Assembly: GCF_010078385.1 (NCBI RefSeq)
Contig: NZ_SIJC01000019.1
Location: 1 to 45,677, forward strand
DNA: 45,677 nucleotides
Origin: Chengkuizengella sediminis
GTDB taxonomy: Bacteria > Bacillota > Bacilli > Paenibacillales > KCTC-33759
Direction: 5' to 3'
In this document: positions 29,827 through 38,134 of the stretch, in pieces
How the letters are laid out: each line of letters starts with the position of its first letter
Numbering within the stretch: position 1 is the first letter of the stretch
Notes under the pieces: generated by a model
Told to the model about the DNA's origin: nothing
Databases searched by the model: none
The model's input: the letters and a program-made list of their open reading frames with translations, nothing else
Program-made: the position numbers and the translations under genes

Positions 29827-30567
29827 TTGAGAATAGATGGAAGATCAAATAATGAATTAAGACCGATTAAAATTACAACAGATTTTAACAAATATGCTGA
29901 AGGATCTGTATTAATTGAATTTGGTGATACGAAAGTGATTTGTACAGCAAGTATTGAAGATAGAGTTCCTCCTTTTTTAAAAGGGCAGGGTAAAGGTTGG
30001 ATCAATGCAGAGTATTCAATGCTCCCTAGAGCCACTCAAACAAGAAATCAACGTGAAGCGGCAAAAGGGAAATTAAGTGGTAGAACAATGGAGATTCAAC
30101 GTTTAATCGGTCGTTCACTTCGCTCTGTCGTGAATTTAAAGGCATTGGGGGAAAGAACGATAACTTTAGATTGTGATGTAATTCAAGCGGATGGAGGTAC
30201 ACGTACGACTTCCATTTCGGGTGCTTTTGTAGCCACTGCACTTGCAATAAATAAATTTTTCAAAGGAAAACAGTTGCCGCAATTTCCACTTACAGACTAT
30301 TTAGCGTCCGTAAGTGTAGGGATTGTTAATGAAAAAGCTTTGTTAGATTTAAATTATAAAGAAGATTCCACAGCGAAAGTAGATATGAATGTGGTGATGA
30401 CAGGTCAAGGTAAATTTGTAGAGCTACAAGGTACAGGGGAAGATGCACCATTCTCCAAAGAAGAATTTACAGAGTTAGTTGATTTAGCTGAATCTGGGAT
30501 TCAAACTATTATTCAATTACAAAAAGATGCTTTAGGTGAGATTAGTAAAAAAATAGGAGTTAAATAA
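29827..30567 (+). CDS. rph: Ribonuclease PH
   Basis: Phosphorolytic 3'-5' exonuclease that trims tRNA 3' ends. 246 residues, typical length. Blocks: [58 protein letters not shown] and [22 protein letters not shown] start with AGGGGGA upstream. Its TAA stop overlaps the ATG of rdgB by one base, so the two are translationally coupled. Confidence 0.95.
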   Translation: MRIDGRSNNELRPIKITTDFNKYAEGSVLIEFGDTKVICTASIEDRVPPFLKGQGKGWINAEYSMLPRATQTRNQREAAKGKLSGRTMEIQRLIGRSLRSVVNLKALGERTITLDCDVIQADGGTRTTSISGAFVATALAINKFFKGKQLPQFPLTDYLASVSVGIVNEKALLDLNYKEDSTAKVDMNVVMTGQGKFVELQGTGEDAPFSKEEFTELVDLAESGIQTIIQLQKDALGEISKKIGVK

Positions 30568-31181
30568 TGATCAACGAAGAAATTGTAATAGTAGCTACTA
30601 AAAACCAAGGAAAAGTTAAAGAATTTACAAAGCTGTTTCACAAATTAAATAAAGAAGTACGGAGCTTAGCAGATATCGATCAAGTCCCAGAAATTATTGA
30701 GGATGGCAATACTTTTATAGAAAATGCAGAAAAAAAAGCAAGAATCATTGCCAATCATTTGAACACCCCAGTCATTGCAGATGATTCAGGTTTATGCGTT
30801 GATCAATTAAATGGAGCCCCTGGTATTTATTCCGCAAGATATGCTGGTGAACATGGTAATGATAGTTTAAATAATCATAAACTTCTAAGTGAATTAAATA
30901 AATTAAATATCGAACCTGATAAAAATGGATGCTTGAGCCAAGCACAGTTTATGTGTGCGCTTGTGCTTGTAAATCCTGTTTCAGATCAAGTGATTAAGGT
31001 TGAAGGGACATGTAGAGGATGGATTATAGATCAACCAAGAGGTGAGTTTGGTTTTGGTTATGATCCGCTATTTTATTTGCCTCAATATGAAAGTACAATG
31101 GCAGAATTAAATGTTGATGAAAAAAATAAAATCAGCCACCGTGCAAATGCATTAAATAAATTATACGAAATATTAAAGTAA
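30567..31181 (+). CDS. rdgB: XTP/dITP diphosphatase (non-canonical purine NTP pyrophosphatase)
   Basis: Hydrolyses ITP, XTP and dITP to monophosphates, keeping them out of nucleic acids. 204 residues with the Ham1 family motifs: ATKNQGKVKEF (N-terminal nucleotide loop), ADDSGLCVDQLNGAPGIYSARYAG, FGYDPLFYLP and SHRANALNKL. It follows rph by a one-base overlap, the conserved Bacillus rph-ysnA order. The expected ysnB phosphodiesterase does not follow; a terminator and a repeat element do. Confidence 0.95.
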   Translation: MINEEIVIVATKNQGKVKEFTKLFHKLNKEVRSLADIDQVPEIIEDGNTFIENAEKKARIIANHLNTPVIADDSGLCVDQLNGAPGIYSARYAGEHGNDSLNNHKLLSELNKLNIEPDKNGCLSQAQFMCALVLVNPVSDQVIKVEGTCRGWIIDQPRGEFGFGYDPLFYLPQYESTMAELNVDEKNKISHRANALNKLYEILK

Positions 31182-31330
31182 ACCTTTCTGTCAGTGGCGT
31201 TTTCATCATCCTCCACCTGAAAGTTAAACTAGGACAGTTGTACTGATCCATCGTATCTGATCATGGATGAGCTATTTTGTAGGAATTATCAATACAGGAA
31301 GTTTTTGAGGAATGCGGGAAAAACAGAATA

Positions 31331-31372
31331 AACTAAAGAAGACTCGTCAATTGGCGAGTCTTCTTTAGTTTA
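31331..31372. terminator. Perfect terminator after rph-rdgB
   Basis: AACTAAAGAAGACTCG (31331-31346) and its complete complement (31355-31370) flank an 8-base loop. T-rich ends on both strands suit termination in either direction. Confidence 0.85.
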
Positions 31373-31440
31373 AGATTCATAAATTTAATATTAGATGTGG
31401 TATACACTTTTAGTTGGAAGAGATTTAGTTATGAAATAAC

Positions 31441-31626
31441 GGGAATTTTTGGTCTTATCCTTTATAAAATTAGCTCAAAATAAAAATTGAGGGAAATCCT
31501 GGTCTTATTTCATCCATATTCACATAAAACTGCCATATCTGGACTAGATACAACATAATAAGGACCATATTTCCCGCTAATTTAAAAAAATCTTAAAAAA
31601 TAACTAAATAAGACCGTTTATTCCCT
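31441..31626. repeat. Four-module palindromic intergenic repeat, copy B
   Basis: In the 654-base gap between rdgB and asnB lie four modules GGGAA-N4-TGGTCTTAT: two on + (cores at 31450 and 31500) and two inverted (31559 and 31609). Each pair is spaced 50 bases, as in copy A at 9364-9570. The inverted modules are more diverged (AGGACC and CGGTC variants). No genes are seen in the rest of the gap. Confidence 0.75.
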
Positions 31627-31835
31627 TTATTATTAGTTTTTCTCTAAGGCAAGTATTTTCAATTTCCATAATGTTATTTATGTTTATTTGCAGTGTGAAG
31701 AAATAAAAGTAATTACGTGTTGCGGAATTTTGACGTTTTGAATGTTGGAGCATCCTTCACAAAGAAATATACTTCTAAAGAAGGATTCGGCAGCATTTCT
31801 TCTAATGGTCATTGATAAGTGTATTAGTATAAAAT

Positions 31836-33680
31836 TCATTTTATACTAATATTATATTTTCTAAGCCATAAATCCACCTGAGCTAAATAAGCAAATAACT
31901 GAGGTCCTGACATTAATTGACCAAACCAAGGGAAATGATAAGATTTTACATCGGAGTTGGCGATTTCCTTAATTTTTTTTACGTTAATTAAAGATTGTAG
32001 TGGAGAAGAAGGATCATCAAGTATTTCCAAAATCCATTTTTTTACAGCCTCCGTGTAATCGGGATTATGTGTTTTAGGATAAGGGCTCTTTTTACGTTGA
32101 ATGACATCCTCAGGCAGGATTCCTTTTAATGCTTTTCTTAGGATGCCTTTTTCACGATCTCCTGCTGTTTTAATTTCCCAGGGAATATTCCATACATATT
32201 CAATTAAACGATGGTCACAGTACGGAACACGAACTTCAAGACCCACTCGCATACTCATCCGATCTTTTCGATCCAATAAAGTTGGCATAAAACGAGTAAT
32301 ATTCAAATAAGACATTTGTCTCATTTGTTTTTGTACTTTAGTTTCTCCTTTTAAATGGGGAACTTCCCCTATTGCTTGTGCATAACGATCTTCTACATAT
32401 TGTTCTGGACGAATCCACTCTTTTAGTTCATCTGATAAAATTTCAAGCCTTTTATTTAGTGTAAGTGACCATGGAAAAGTATTTGCATTTAAAGAATCCT
32501 CCCTATGAAACCAAGGATATCCACCAAATATCTCATCGGCAGCTTCGCCAGATATAGCCACTGTAGCCTGTTTTTTAATCTCACGACAAAATAAATAAAG
32601 TGAAGCATCCACATCAGCCATTCCAGGAGTGTCACGTGCATCCACAACCGCTTTTAAAGATTCTACTAACTCTGGGGTATCAAATTGTATGTTTTGGTGA
32701 TTCGTGTTTAAAAAACTACTCATTCGTCGAATCCAGGGTTGATCGGAATTTGGCTGGAAATCATTTTCTTTAAAATGAATTTCGTTGTCTACATAATCGA
32801 CGGAGAATGTATTCACAGTTCCTTGTTTTGTTTGATTATAATAATTTACTGCTATCGCTGTAAGAGCGCTAGAATCTAAACCACCAGATAATAATGTACA
32901 TACAGGCACATCTGAAACAAGTTGTCTTTCCACTGTATCGATCAATAGTTCTCTAATCGTTTGAGCTGTTTGATCTTCATTTTCAAAATGAGGGTGTGAT
33001 TCTAATTTCCAATAAGGATATTTTTTCAAACCATTTTTTTCTAATTCCAAACAATAACCGGGTTTTAATTCCTCCATGTTGTTGTATATGCCATGTCCTG
33101 GCGTGCGAGCTGGTCCAATGACAAATATTTCGGCTAAACCTTCGGCACCAATTTCTGGTTTGAATGTAGGATTCTCTAATATGGCTTTTGGCTCTGATCC
33201 AAATAAAAAAGTAGAATGATGGTATGAGAAGAATAGAGGTTTTACTCCTACCCGATCTCTTGCTATAAATAATTTCTCTTGCAAATCATTCCATATTGCA
33301 AATGCAAAAATTCCATTTAAACGTTCTACACATTTTGCTCCCCACTCAATGTAAGAAATTAATACAACCTCTGTATCACAATTAGTTTGAAATGTATGTC
33401 CACGATTTATAAGTTCCTCTTTAAGTTCAAATGCGTTATAAATCTCACCGTTATAAACAATGACAAATGTTTGGTAATCATATTTACGCCACATCGGCTG
33501 TGCTCCATTTTCTGGATCAATGACACTCAATCTGCGGTGACCAAGAGAGCAATGAGGAGATATCCAAGTTCCAGAAGCATCAGGTCCACGTGGAGCTAGT
33601 GTTTTTGTCATGTCTTCCAGAATTGTTGGGTACTTTGTTAAATCATCATTCCAATTAATCCATCCAGTTATTCCACACAT
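31836..33680 (-). CDS. asnB: Asparagine synthetase (glutamine-hydrolysing), AsnO-like
   Basis: Makes asparagine from aspartate, glutamine and ATP. 614 residues. An N-terminal class II glutamine amidotransferase domain begins with the nucleophile Cys2 (MCGITGW) and contains RGPDASG, RRLSVID and YNGEIYN; the C-terminal synthetase domain has the PP-loop SGGLDSSA at 265-272. The length equals that of B. subtilis AsnO, the sporulation-linked paralogue, and a sigma-K/E-like box lies upstream, so a role in sporulation is plausible. GAGAGG precedes the ATG. Confidence 0.9.
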   Translation of the reverse strand: MCGITGWINWNDDLTKYPTILEDMTKTLAPRGPDASGTWISPHCSLGHRRLSVIDPENGAQPMWRKYDYQTFVIVYNGEIYNAFELKEELINRGHTFQTNCDTEVVLISYIEWGAKCVERLNGIFAFAIWNDLQEKLFIARDRVGVKPLFFSYHHSTFLFGSEPKAILENPTFKPEIGAEGLAEIFVIGPARTPGHGIYNNMEELKPGYCLELEKNGLKKYPYWKLESHPHFENEDQTAQTIRELLIDTVERQLVSDVPVCTLLSGGLDSSALTAIAVNYYNQTKQGTVNTFSVDYVDNEIHFKENDFQPNSDQPWIRRMSSFLNTNHQNIQFDTPELVESLKAVVDARDTPGMADVDASLYLFCREIKKQATVAISGEAADEIFGGYPWFHREDSLNANTFPWSLTLNKRLEILSDELKEWIRPEQYVEDRYAQAIGEVPHLKGETKVQKQMRQMSYLNITRFMPTLLDRKDRMSMRVGLEVRVPYCDHRLIEYVWNIPWEIKTAGDREKGILRKALKGILPEDVIQRKKSPYPKTHNPDYTEAVKKWILEILDDPSSPLQSLINVKKIKEIANSDVKSYHFPWFGQLMSGPQLFAYLAQVDLWLRKYNISIK

Positions 33681-33716
33681 AAGGTTTCCGTCCTCTCTTT
33701 GAAGTCATAATGGTGA

Positions 33717-33744
33717 TATTTTATGCCTATAAAATAAACATTGT
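33717..33744 (-). promoter_or_regulatory. Candidate mother-cell promoter of asnB
   Basis: On the minus strand AC (33744-33743), 17 bases, then CATAAAATA (33725-33717), about 37 bases from the start codon. It fits sigma-K, as a single match of modest weight. Confidence 0.35.
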
Positions 33745-33864
33745 TAAAACATATGCTGAAAGAGTAGTGAAAATGTTACTGTACGAACATGATGAATGGA
33801 AGTTATTTTGTCAGGATTTACTGACATTTGGGAGCAACAAATTAGAAGGGGGAAGAAAAAATAA

Positions 33865-33904
33865 AAAAACCTCACTATCTATGATCTATGAAGTGAGGTT
33901 TTTC
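33865..33904. terminator. Orphan terminator hairpin upstream of asnB
   Basis: AAAAACCTCACT (33865-33876) pairs with AGTGAGGTTTTT (33892-33903) and both strands have T tracts. No gene ends here on either strand. On the minus strand it lies about 185 bases upstream of asnB; no T-box sequence is seen. It may mark a lost cassette. Confidence 0.65.
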
Positions 33905-33978
33905 TGTGTTTTATTCAATTACTACTGTTACATAGATTTTAGCACATTGGAAAAATGTGCGCTTGTATCAGAACATCA

Positions 33979-34011
33979 GTCCAATCACATTAGATATCTA
34001 AACATATTCTA
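33979..34011 (+). promoter_or_regulatory. Dispersed sigma-K-type promoter 1
   Basis: GTCCAA at 33979-33984, 18 bases (the only copy not using 19), then CATATTCTA at 34003-34011. It precedes the YjcZ-like gene at 34044. Confidence 0.65.
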
Positions 34012-34043
34012 TATTACGTCATAAATAAAGGAGGGATATTACA

Positions 34044-34154
34044 ATGAGTTGTTATGGTGGTTATTCCCGTGGACGTTCAAGTAGTGGAGCTGTAATTGTT
34101 TTAGTACTATTCATTCTTTTAGTTATCATTTTAGCAGCTGCGGTTTTTGTTTAA
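34044..34154 (+). CDS. YjcZ-like sporulation small protein 1
   Basis: 36 residues: MSCYGGYSRGRSSSGA followed by a single hydrophobic segment (IVLVLFILLVIILAA type). It matches the YjcZ-type small spore proteins of Bacillales, which have a Gly/Tyr-rich start and one membrane helix. AAGGAGGG lies upstream of the ATG. Three more paralogues with nearly identical hydrophobic segments are at 42488, 42891 and 44702 (minus). Confidence 0.75.
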   Translation: MSCYGGYSRGRSSSGAVIVLVLFILLVIILAAAVFV

Positions 34155-34274
34155 ATTTAACTAACTTTCAATTAACATTTAACCAAAATTCCCCAAGAGT
34201 AATAGCGGAGGATTTGGCTTGGAATCTATCGTACTTCAATTTTAGCAGCGGGTCTTTGTATATAGACCAATAAA

Positions 34275-34318
34275 TAGTTTCAATGGGGAATCTTATCTCC
34301 ATTGAGACTATCTTTTTT
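34275..34318 (+). terminator. Terminator after YjcZ-like gene 1
   Basis: TAGTTTCAATGG (34275-34286) pairs with CCATTGAGACTA (34299-34310) with one wobble, then TCTTTTTT. Confidence 0.75.
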
Positions 34319-34340
34319 ACATTCCAGCCCATAGATAAGA

Positions 34341-34374
34341 GTCCAAGCAAATTCATTAGATTGTTCATAAGATA
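34341..34374 (+). promoter_or_regulatory. Dispersed sigma-K-type promoter 2
   Basis: GTCCAA (34341-34346), 19 bases, CATAAGATA (34366-34374). The 20 bases before it are identical to those before promoter 6 (39638-39657). It drives only a broken paralogue. Confidence 0.7.
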
Positions 34375-34392
34375 GGATGAACGGATAATTTA

Positions 34393-34630
34393 ATGAGAAG
34401 TGACATATGAGATCCTACGTAATGGAGAACGTCTTACATTCATTAATGATGAAATGGATTATGCAGTTGCTGACGAAGGAAGGGCATACGAACTTTCCAA
34501 ACTTTCCTATAGTGGATAATAATCCAAGTGCTGGAATTAACACGTATGAACTCGTATGTACAAGAGTATTTGGTCATCTGCAACGTTTGTTGGTTCCCGA
34601 AGTTTAAAAGCCACTGTATTTACAGTATAG
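34393..34630 (+). pseudogene. Broken copy of the beta-rich paralogue family
   Basis: Similarity to the genes at 34814, 39088 and 39735 begins abruptly at the middle of the protein (EVTYEILRNGE); the first half, with the start codon and ribosome binding site, is deleted, so the promoter runs directly into the middle. An extra base before HTNFPNFP and another change before the C-terminal SRSLKATVFTV shift the frame. The promoter upstream and the AAATAAAATTTTAT plus AGGGAG-type terminator downstream are retained, showing it was once a complete cassette. Confidence 0.85.
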
Positions 34631-34675
34631 ATTACAGTTTTAAAATAAAATTTTATGATTAAACGGATAACAGGA

Positions 34676-34700
34676 AGGGAGCTATTGCGTTCTTTTTTTG
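34676..34700 (+). terminator. Degenerate cassette terminator
   Basis: AGGGAGC-TATT-GCGTTCTTTTTTT, a diverged form of the GGGCGC...GCGCTC-T tract found after the intact paralogues. Confidence 0.5.
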
Positions 34701-34737
34701 TTAGAGCGTTTAATTATACGAATGTCTATAGATAAGA

Positions 34738-34771
34738 GTCCAAGCAATTAAGTTATATTCTTCATAAGATA
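34738..34771 (+). promoter_or_regulatory. Dispersed sigma-K-type promoter 3
   Basis: GTCCAA (34738-34743), 19 bases, CATAAGATA (34763-34771), 43 bases before the start codon at 34814. Confidence 0.75.
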
Positions 34772-34813
34772 GTGTGAAATGGTATTTAATTTAAGAAGTT
34801 GGGAGGCGATTTT

Positions 34814-35284
34814 ATGGGACTAAAAAAAGGAACTTTTGTTGTTGCTCAGACATTTTCAGTATTAGATCCATATGATTCAGCGTCTAAAAATATAATCGAG
34901 CTTTCTAATGATGGCGATTTTGCAATTGTAGCTACTGTCGATGTATGTGTTAAAAATCCACAGAGAACACAGGTATCACTGGATTCAATGGCTCAAATCG
35001 CAGTAAGAGCAACTGATTCTACTTTTGAAGTAACATATGAAATCTTGCGTAATGGGATTGTCATTGCAACAATCAATGATGAAATGGATTTTGTTCCTGC
35101 TAGTTTTATGGGTCAAAATGGAAGGCATACGAACTTTCCAAACTTTCCTTTACTATTAGATAATTATCCAAGTGCTGGAATCAATAAGTATGAACTCAGA
35201 GTTACAAGGGTTTTAACAAGTGAAATAGAAGATGAGATTTTTGTTGCATCCAGAAGTTTGAAAGCAACAGTATTTACATCATAG
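34814..35284 (+). CDS. Beta-rich spore-type paralogue B, unknown function
   Basis: 156 residues, family not recognised. Conserved blocks shared with its paralogues: start MGLKKG-FVVA, VATVDVCVK, TQVSLDSMAQIAV, FEVTYEILRNG-VIATINDEMD, HTNFPNFP, PSAGIN-YEL and the end ASRSLKATVFT. Alternating hydrophobic pattern suggests a beta sandwich; there is one cysteine (DVCV), no signal peptide and no collagen repeats. GGGAGGCGA before ATG 34814. Promoter 3 and a T-tract terminator frame it. Mother-cell expression and a coat or exosporium location are inferred from the promoter; similarity to exosporium C-terminal domains is only suspected. Confidence 0.75.
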   Translation: MGLKKGTFVVAQTFSVLDPYDSASKNIIELSNDGDFAIVATVDVCVKNPQRTQVSLDSMAQIAVRATDSTFEVTYEILRNGIVIATINDEMDFVPASFMGQNGRHTNFPNFPLLLDNYPSAGINKYELRVTRVLTSEIEDEIFVASRSLKATVFTS

Positions 35285-35326
35285 ATTGTTTGAAAATAAA
35301 ATTTTATTATTAAACGGATAACAGGA

Positions 35327-35353
35327 AGGGCGCATTGTTGCGTTCTTTTTTTA
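35327..35353 (+). terminator. Cassette terminator of paralogue B
   Basis: AAGGGCGCA-TTGT-TGCGTTCTT with G-U pairs, followed by T7. Confidence 0.65.
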
Positions 35354-35420
35354 TTAGAAAAAAATTATATGAAAAGGCGAGGATAACTTTTGACAAAATT
35401 AAAAATAAAATAAGTCTTTC

Positions 35421-35454
35421 GTCCAATCAATGAATGCTGTTACTGCATAACCTA
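35421..35454 (+). promoter_or_regulatory. Dispersed sigma-K-type promoter 4
   Basis: GTCCAA (35421-35426), 19 bases, CATAACCTA (35446-35454), 31 bases before the start codon at 35485. Confidence 0.75.
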
Positions 35455-35484
35455 TCTTAAAAATATCTAAGAGGAGGTAATGTC

Positions 35485-35952
35485 ATGGGTGTATTTGATA
35501 AAACCATTTGTGATTGTTGTGTTGGTCCAATGCAATGTGTTTTAGAGCAATTAATGGGAAAAGAAATTATTTTTAATACTTTTGGTGGTTCTCTTTGTTT
35601 TCCAATTATGGAGGTGAAAAATTTTATTGTTTCTGGTGAAGTGTTTGGTGGTCAAAAGGCAACTATTCCTATTTGTAATATAACTACTATTAGATCTTTA
35701 GAAGATGAACAATTTACAGTAAATTTAAAACCAATACAAAAAAATATCAAAGGAGAATGTGTTTGTTGCGAAAACCCCATAACCAATTTCACGAACTCAT
35801 TACCAAGAGGTGAGGAAGTATTAATTAGACTTTTTGATCAAACAGTGGAAGGCACAATAGGTGATGTAGGGCAAGGACTTGTGATTGTGGAAGAAGAAAA
35901 TCAAAATGTAGCTGTATCTAGTTGTGTTATATCTTTCATACTCACTAATTAA
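35485..35952 (+). CDS. Cys-rich protein with two small-barrel-like repeats, unknown function
   Basis: 155 residues, not assigned to a family. The N-terminus has a cysteine group (CDCCVGPMQC). Two halves look alike: GKEIIFNTFGG...FIVSGEVFGG...IPICNITTI (about 25-70) and GEEVLIRLFDQTVEGTIGDV...VAVSSCVISFI (about 108-152), each ending in I-x-C-x-I-x-x-I. The pattern recalls small Sm-like barrels, as judged by eye. A second CVCC pair sits between them. Cysteine-rich character and promoter 4 suggest a cross-linked spore coat or exosporium protein; this is inference. AAGAGGAGG precedes the ATG. Confidence 0.7.
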   Translation: MGVFDKTICDCCVGPMQCVLEQLMGKEIIFNTFGGSLCFPIMEVKNFIVSGEVFGGQKATIPICNITTIRSLEDEQFTVNLKPIQKNIKGECVCCENPITNFTNSLPRGEEVLIRLFDQTVEGTIGDVGQGLVIVEEENQNVAVSSCVISFILTN

Positions 35953-35988
35953 TACAAAGAAAATTAGAATAAAGTGAGGTGATAGCCA

Positions 35989-36474
35989 TTGATGGCAACA
36001 ATTAAAGCCATTTTAGATTCTGGTGCAGCATCAGCAATGACCATAGAAGAGATCATGCTACAAGAAATTTATGATTGGAACTTATCGAGTGAAAAGAATG
36101 GATGCATACTGGATACAACTACTAGAAATGAATCGGATATTAAGGATCGAAAGAAAATGACAGTAGGTGAGAGTGGCAGGCTTGAAGAAGCAACAAATCT
36201 AGCAAACAACAAACTCATTCATGGCTTTATTAGAAAACTAGTCGATCAGAACGCTAGAACCTTAGAAGATATCAAAGCGTTGCAAAAGGAATTTGAGAAC
36301 CAAAAGAGTCAACGGAATCAATACAAAACAAGATCTAACGGAACATCTGGTAAACCTAAACTCTCTGTTATTCAACCATCTGAAGGTGGTAGGGCAGAAA
36401 CAAAAGATGAATTAAAGTTAACAAGACAAATTGATGGTGAAGATGCAAGGGAGTTAGTTAGTGGAAGAGGTTAG
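35989..36474 (+). pseudogene. Phage portal protein fragment (SPP1 gp6-like), chimeric
   Basis: 162 codons. Residues about 15-90 (IEEIMLQEIYDW, DIKDRKKMTVGESGRLEE, NLANNKLIHGFIRKLVDQ) match the N-terminal part of SPP1-type portal proteins, which are normally 450 residues or more. After LVDQ the expected portal sequence is replaced by a hydrophilic tail (RTLEDIKALQKEFENQKSQ...VSGRG) from some other, perhaps C-terminal phage, source. It therefore looks like a deletion fusion. The TTG at 35989 follows AAGTGAGGTGAT. First gene of the decayed prophage block. Confidence 0.6.
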
Positions 36475-36492
36475 TTGAGAAAGGGTGAGGAT

Positions 36493-36648
36493 ATGATAAT
36501 TGCAGGTCAAGGGGAAGTAGTGGACGGTGAAAGAACTTTCATAGTTTTTGCAACGGAAAGAGAATTGAGATTATTAATGGATAAACCTTTAGACTACACA
36601 AAATTGTTGAATGTCGGTGATGAAATCAACATCCATTCAAAATTTTGA
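36493..36648 (+). CDS. Small phage-type hypothetical protein
   Basis: 51 residues (MIIAGQGEVVDGERTFIVFA...), with GAAAGGGTGAGG upstream of the ATG. Not recognised. It overlaps the next small gene by 29 bases in another frame, the compact packing typical of phage early genes. Confidence 0.5.
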   Translation: MIIAGQGEVVDGERTFIVFATERELRLLMDKPLDYTKLLNVGDEINIHSKF

Positions 36649-36763
36649 AATAGTAAAGGAACTGCAGCAGACAGGAAATAAAGTGATTAACGGTATAGAT
36701 AAACTAAGGAATTTGATTATAGATACTAATTTGGTCGGTGTTGAAAAGGGGGATTTGGAATGA
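36620..36763 (+). CDS. Small phage-type hypothetical protein
   Basis: 47 residues (MKSTSIQNFEIVKELQQTG...), ending in an ATGA overlap with recU (stop 36761-36763, recU ATG 36760). The overlap indicates translational coupling. Function unknown. Confidence 0.5.
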   Translation: MKSTSIQNFEIVKELQQTGNKVINGIDKLRNLIIDTNLVGVEKGDLE

Positions 36764-37290
36764 CTTACGCTAACCGAGGAATGGGGTTTGAACAAATGAT
36801 AGATTACACCAATGCCATGTATGAACGTAAGGGACAAGCTGTAATCAATAAACGTCCAACACCTGTAAAAATACTTGGAATGAGTGGTGGCAGGATATCA
36901 GGGTTTCTTGAAAAGCCATCAACAGTGGACTATGACGGAACATATCAAGGACTTTCAATTGTGTTTGAAGCGAAGTCAACAAAGCAACTTAATAGATTCC
37001 CACTCTCTAACATTGAGGATCACCAATTTGAGTATTTAGAGAAATGTCATAGACATGGAGCGATTAGTTTTATCCTAATTTCCTTTGTTAAACACAGAAC
37101 GATATACCTCATGCCTTTTATCACTCTCAAACACTATTGGGAGGGTAGACAGAAAGGGAAGCGAGGAACACAAAGTATAAGTCTTGAAACACTAGACGTA
37201 AATGCGTATCCAATCAATCAAGGGAAAGTTCCAGTTGATTATTTAAAGATTGTGGATCAAGTTTGGAAGTTGGGTAAACCAGCAGCTTAA
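36760..37290 (+). CDS. recU: Holliday junction resolvase RecU, phage type
   Basis: 176 residues of the RecU family, which cuts four-way DNA junctions. Recognisable blocks: NRGMGFEQMIDYTNAMYERK, KRPTPVKIL, the catalytic region TVDYDGTYQGLSIVFEAKST (Asp...Glu-x-Lys metal site) and FPLSNIEDHQFEYL. Many Firmicute phages carry such a gene near the late regulator. GGGGGATTTGGA precedes the start. It appears intact within the otherwise decayed block. Confidence 0.85.
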   Translation: MTYANRGMGFEQMIDYTNAMYERKGQAVINKRPTPVKILGMSGGRISGFLEKPSTVDYDGTYQGLSIVFEAKSTKQLNRFPLSNIEDHQFEYLEKCHRHGAISFILISFVKHRTIYLMPFITLKHYWEGRQKGKRGTQSISLETLDVNAYPINQGKVPVDYLKIVDQVWKLGKPAA

Positions 37291-37427
37291 CAATTGAATT
37301 GAAGTTAGAAAGGATATCAACGAAGTAGCAGCACAACAATTAATTGTTTGAGTTTTAAGGGACATTGGACAGTGAAGAAAGAGGTAAGAGCAATTTAACA
37401 ATAAAATGGAATTTTATAAGTATTAAA

Positions 37428-37676
37428 TCATTTCTTTTTATAAGATTTAAAGCAGTGGTTCAGTCTAAACCAAATAATCAGCACTAAAAGAGTAGCAATT
37501 AGTATAAGTAAAGCCTTAAATCCGAAAAAGACAGCAAAATAATGCAACACAATAGTAATAGCAAATGATGTTGGTATGCTAATCAATGCCTTCTTAATGG
37601 AGCGATTGTCAAAAAGTACAAATCCACAATGTATCAAGCTAAAAAGCACGTAAGTAGTAAGAGTTGTTTTATCCAT
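37428..37676 (-). CDS. Small membrane protein, unknown
   Basis: 82 residues with two or three hydrophobic segments (TYVLFSLIHCGFVLF, ISIPTSFAITIVLHYFAVFF, ALLILIATLLVLIIWF) and a basic C-terminus. It is the only minus-strand gene in the phage block, so it may be a later insertion or a moron-type gene. AAAGGATA is a weak ribosome binding site. The 137 bases between recU and this gene hold nothing recognised. Confidence 0.5.
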   Translation of the reverse strand: MDKTTLTTYVLFSLIHCGFVLFDNRSIKKALISIPTSFAITIVLHYFAVFFGFKALLILIATLLVLIIWFRLNHCFKSYKKK

Positions 37677-37759
37677 AAATTTATCCTTTATATTGTTTAT
37701 TTAATGATAGATGAAGGGGGAAAAGAAGAACAAGTGTTAAATAATGGGAGGGTAAGAGC

Positions 37760-38134
37760 ATGAGAGAGTTAACAATAGAAGATAAACAAACAGTATTAGA
37801 TGTATTAAATAATTTTGAAGTTTATGAAGAGTCAGGTGGAGAAGATGCCTATATCTTAATAGAAAACAGTGAAGAAAACCGCAAAAGATTAAATGATGTA
37901 GGTGTAACAAACAAAGAGATAGACAATGCAGCAGACGAAGAATTCTTTTGTACTATAGCTTTAGCATTTAACGGAGGTTATGCAGATAACTATGAATATG
38001 GCAAATTCGTTTTATGGGGTCCGATAGATGATGAATTAAGGCGAAGAGTAATTAATTTTGAGGAGACGCAGTGTGATGCTTTACGTTTGTTACAAGCTTT
38101 AGAGGAGTTGGAAGGAGTGAAAGAGGTTGGTTGA
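37760..38134 (+). CDS. Phage-type hypothetical protein
   Basis: 124 residues, acidic (LTIEDKQTVLDVLNNFEVYEESGGE...), not recognised. Strong GGGAGGGTAAGAGC ribosome binding site. The end overlaps a following TTG-initiated frame by 8 bases. Probably a phage accessory gene between recU and the ArpU-like regulator. Confidence 0.6.
   Translation: MRELTIEDKQTVLDVLNNFEVYEESGGEDAYILIENSEENRKRLNDVGVTNKEIDNAADEEFFCTIALAFNGGYADNYEYGKFVLWGPIDDELRRRVINFEETQCDALRLLQALEELEGVKEVG

Noticed and set aside
31182-31835. Search for a gene or RNA in the 654-base gap after rdgB
   Set aside because: Only a terminator and the four-module repeat are visible; no coding potential or recognisable RNA.
33681-33904. T-box or attenuator in the asnB leader
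   Set aside because: The hairpin is about 185 bases upstream and no T-box consensus (TGGNACCGCG type) is present on the minus strand.
33710-34024. Open frame of 104 codons upstream of the first YjcZ-like gene
   Set aside because: It runs through a perfect terminator hairpin and promoter 1, lacks a ribosome binding site and resembles nothing.
34168-34368. Minus-strand frame of 66 codons
   Set aside because: It is antisense to promoter 2 and a terminator; no ribosome binding site and no family match.
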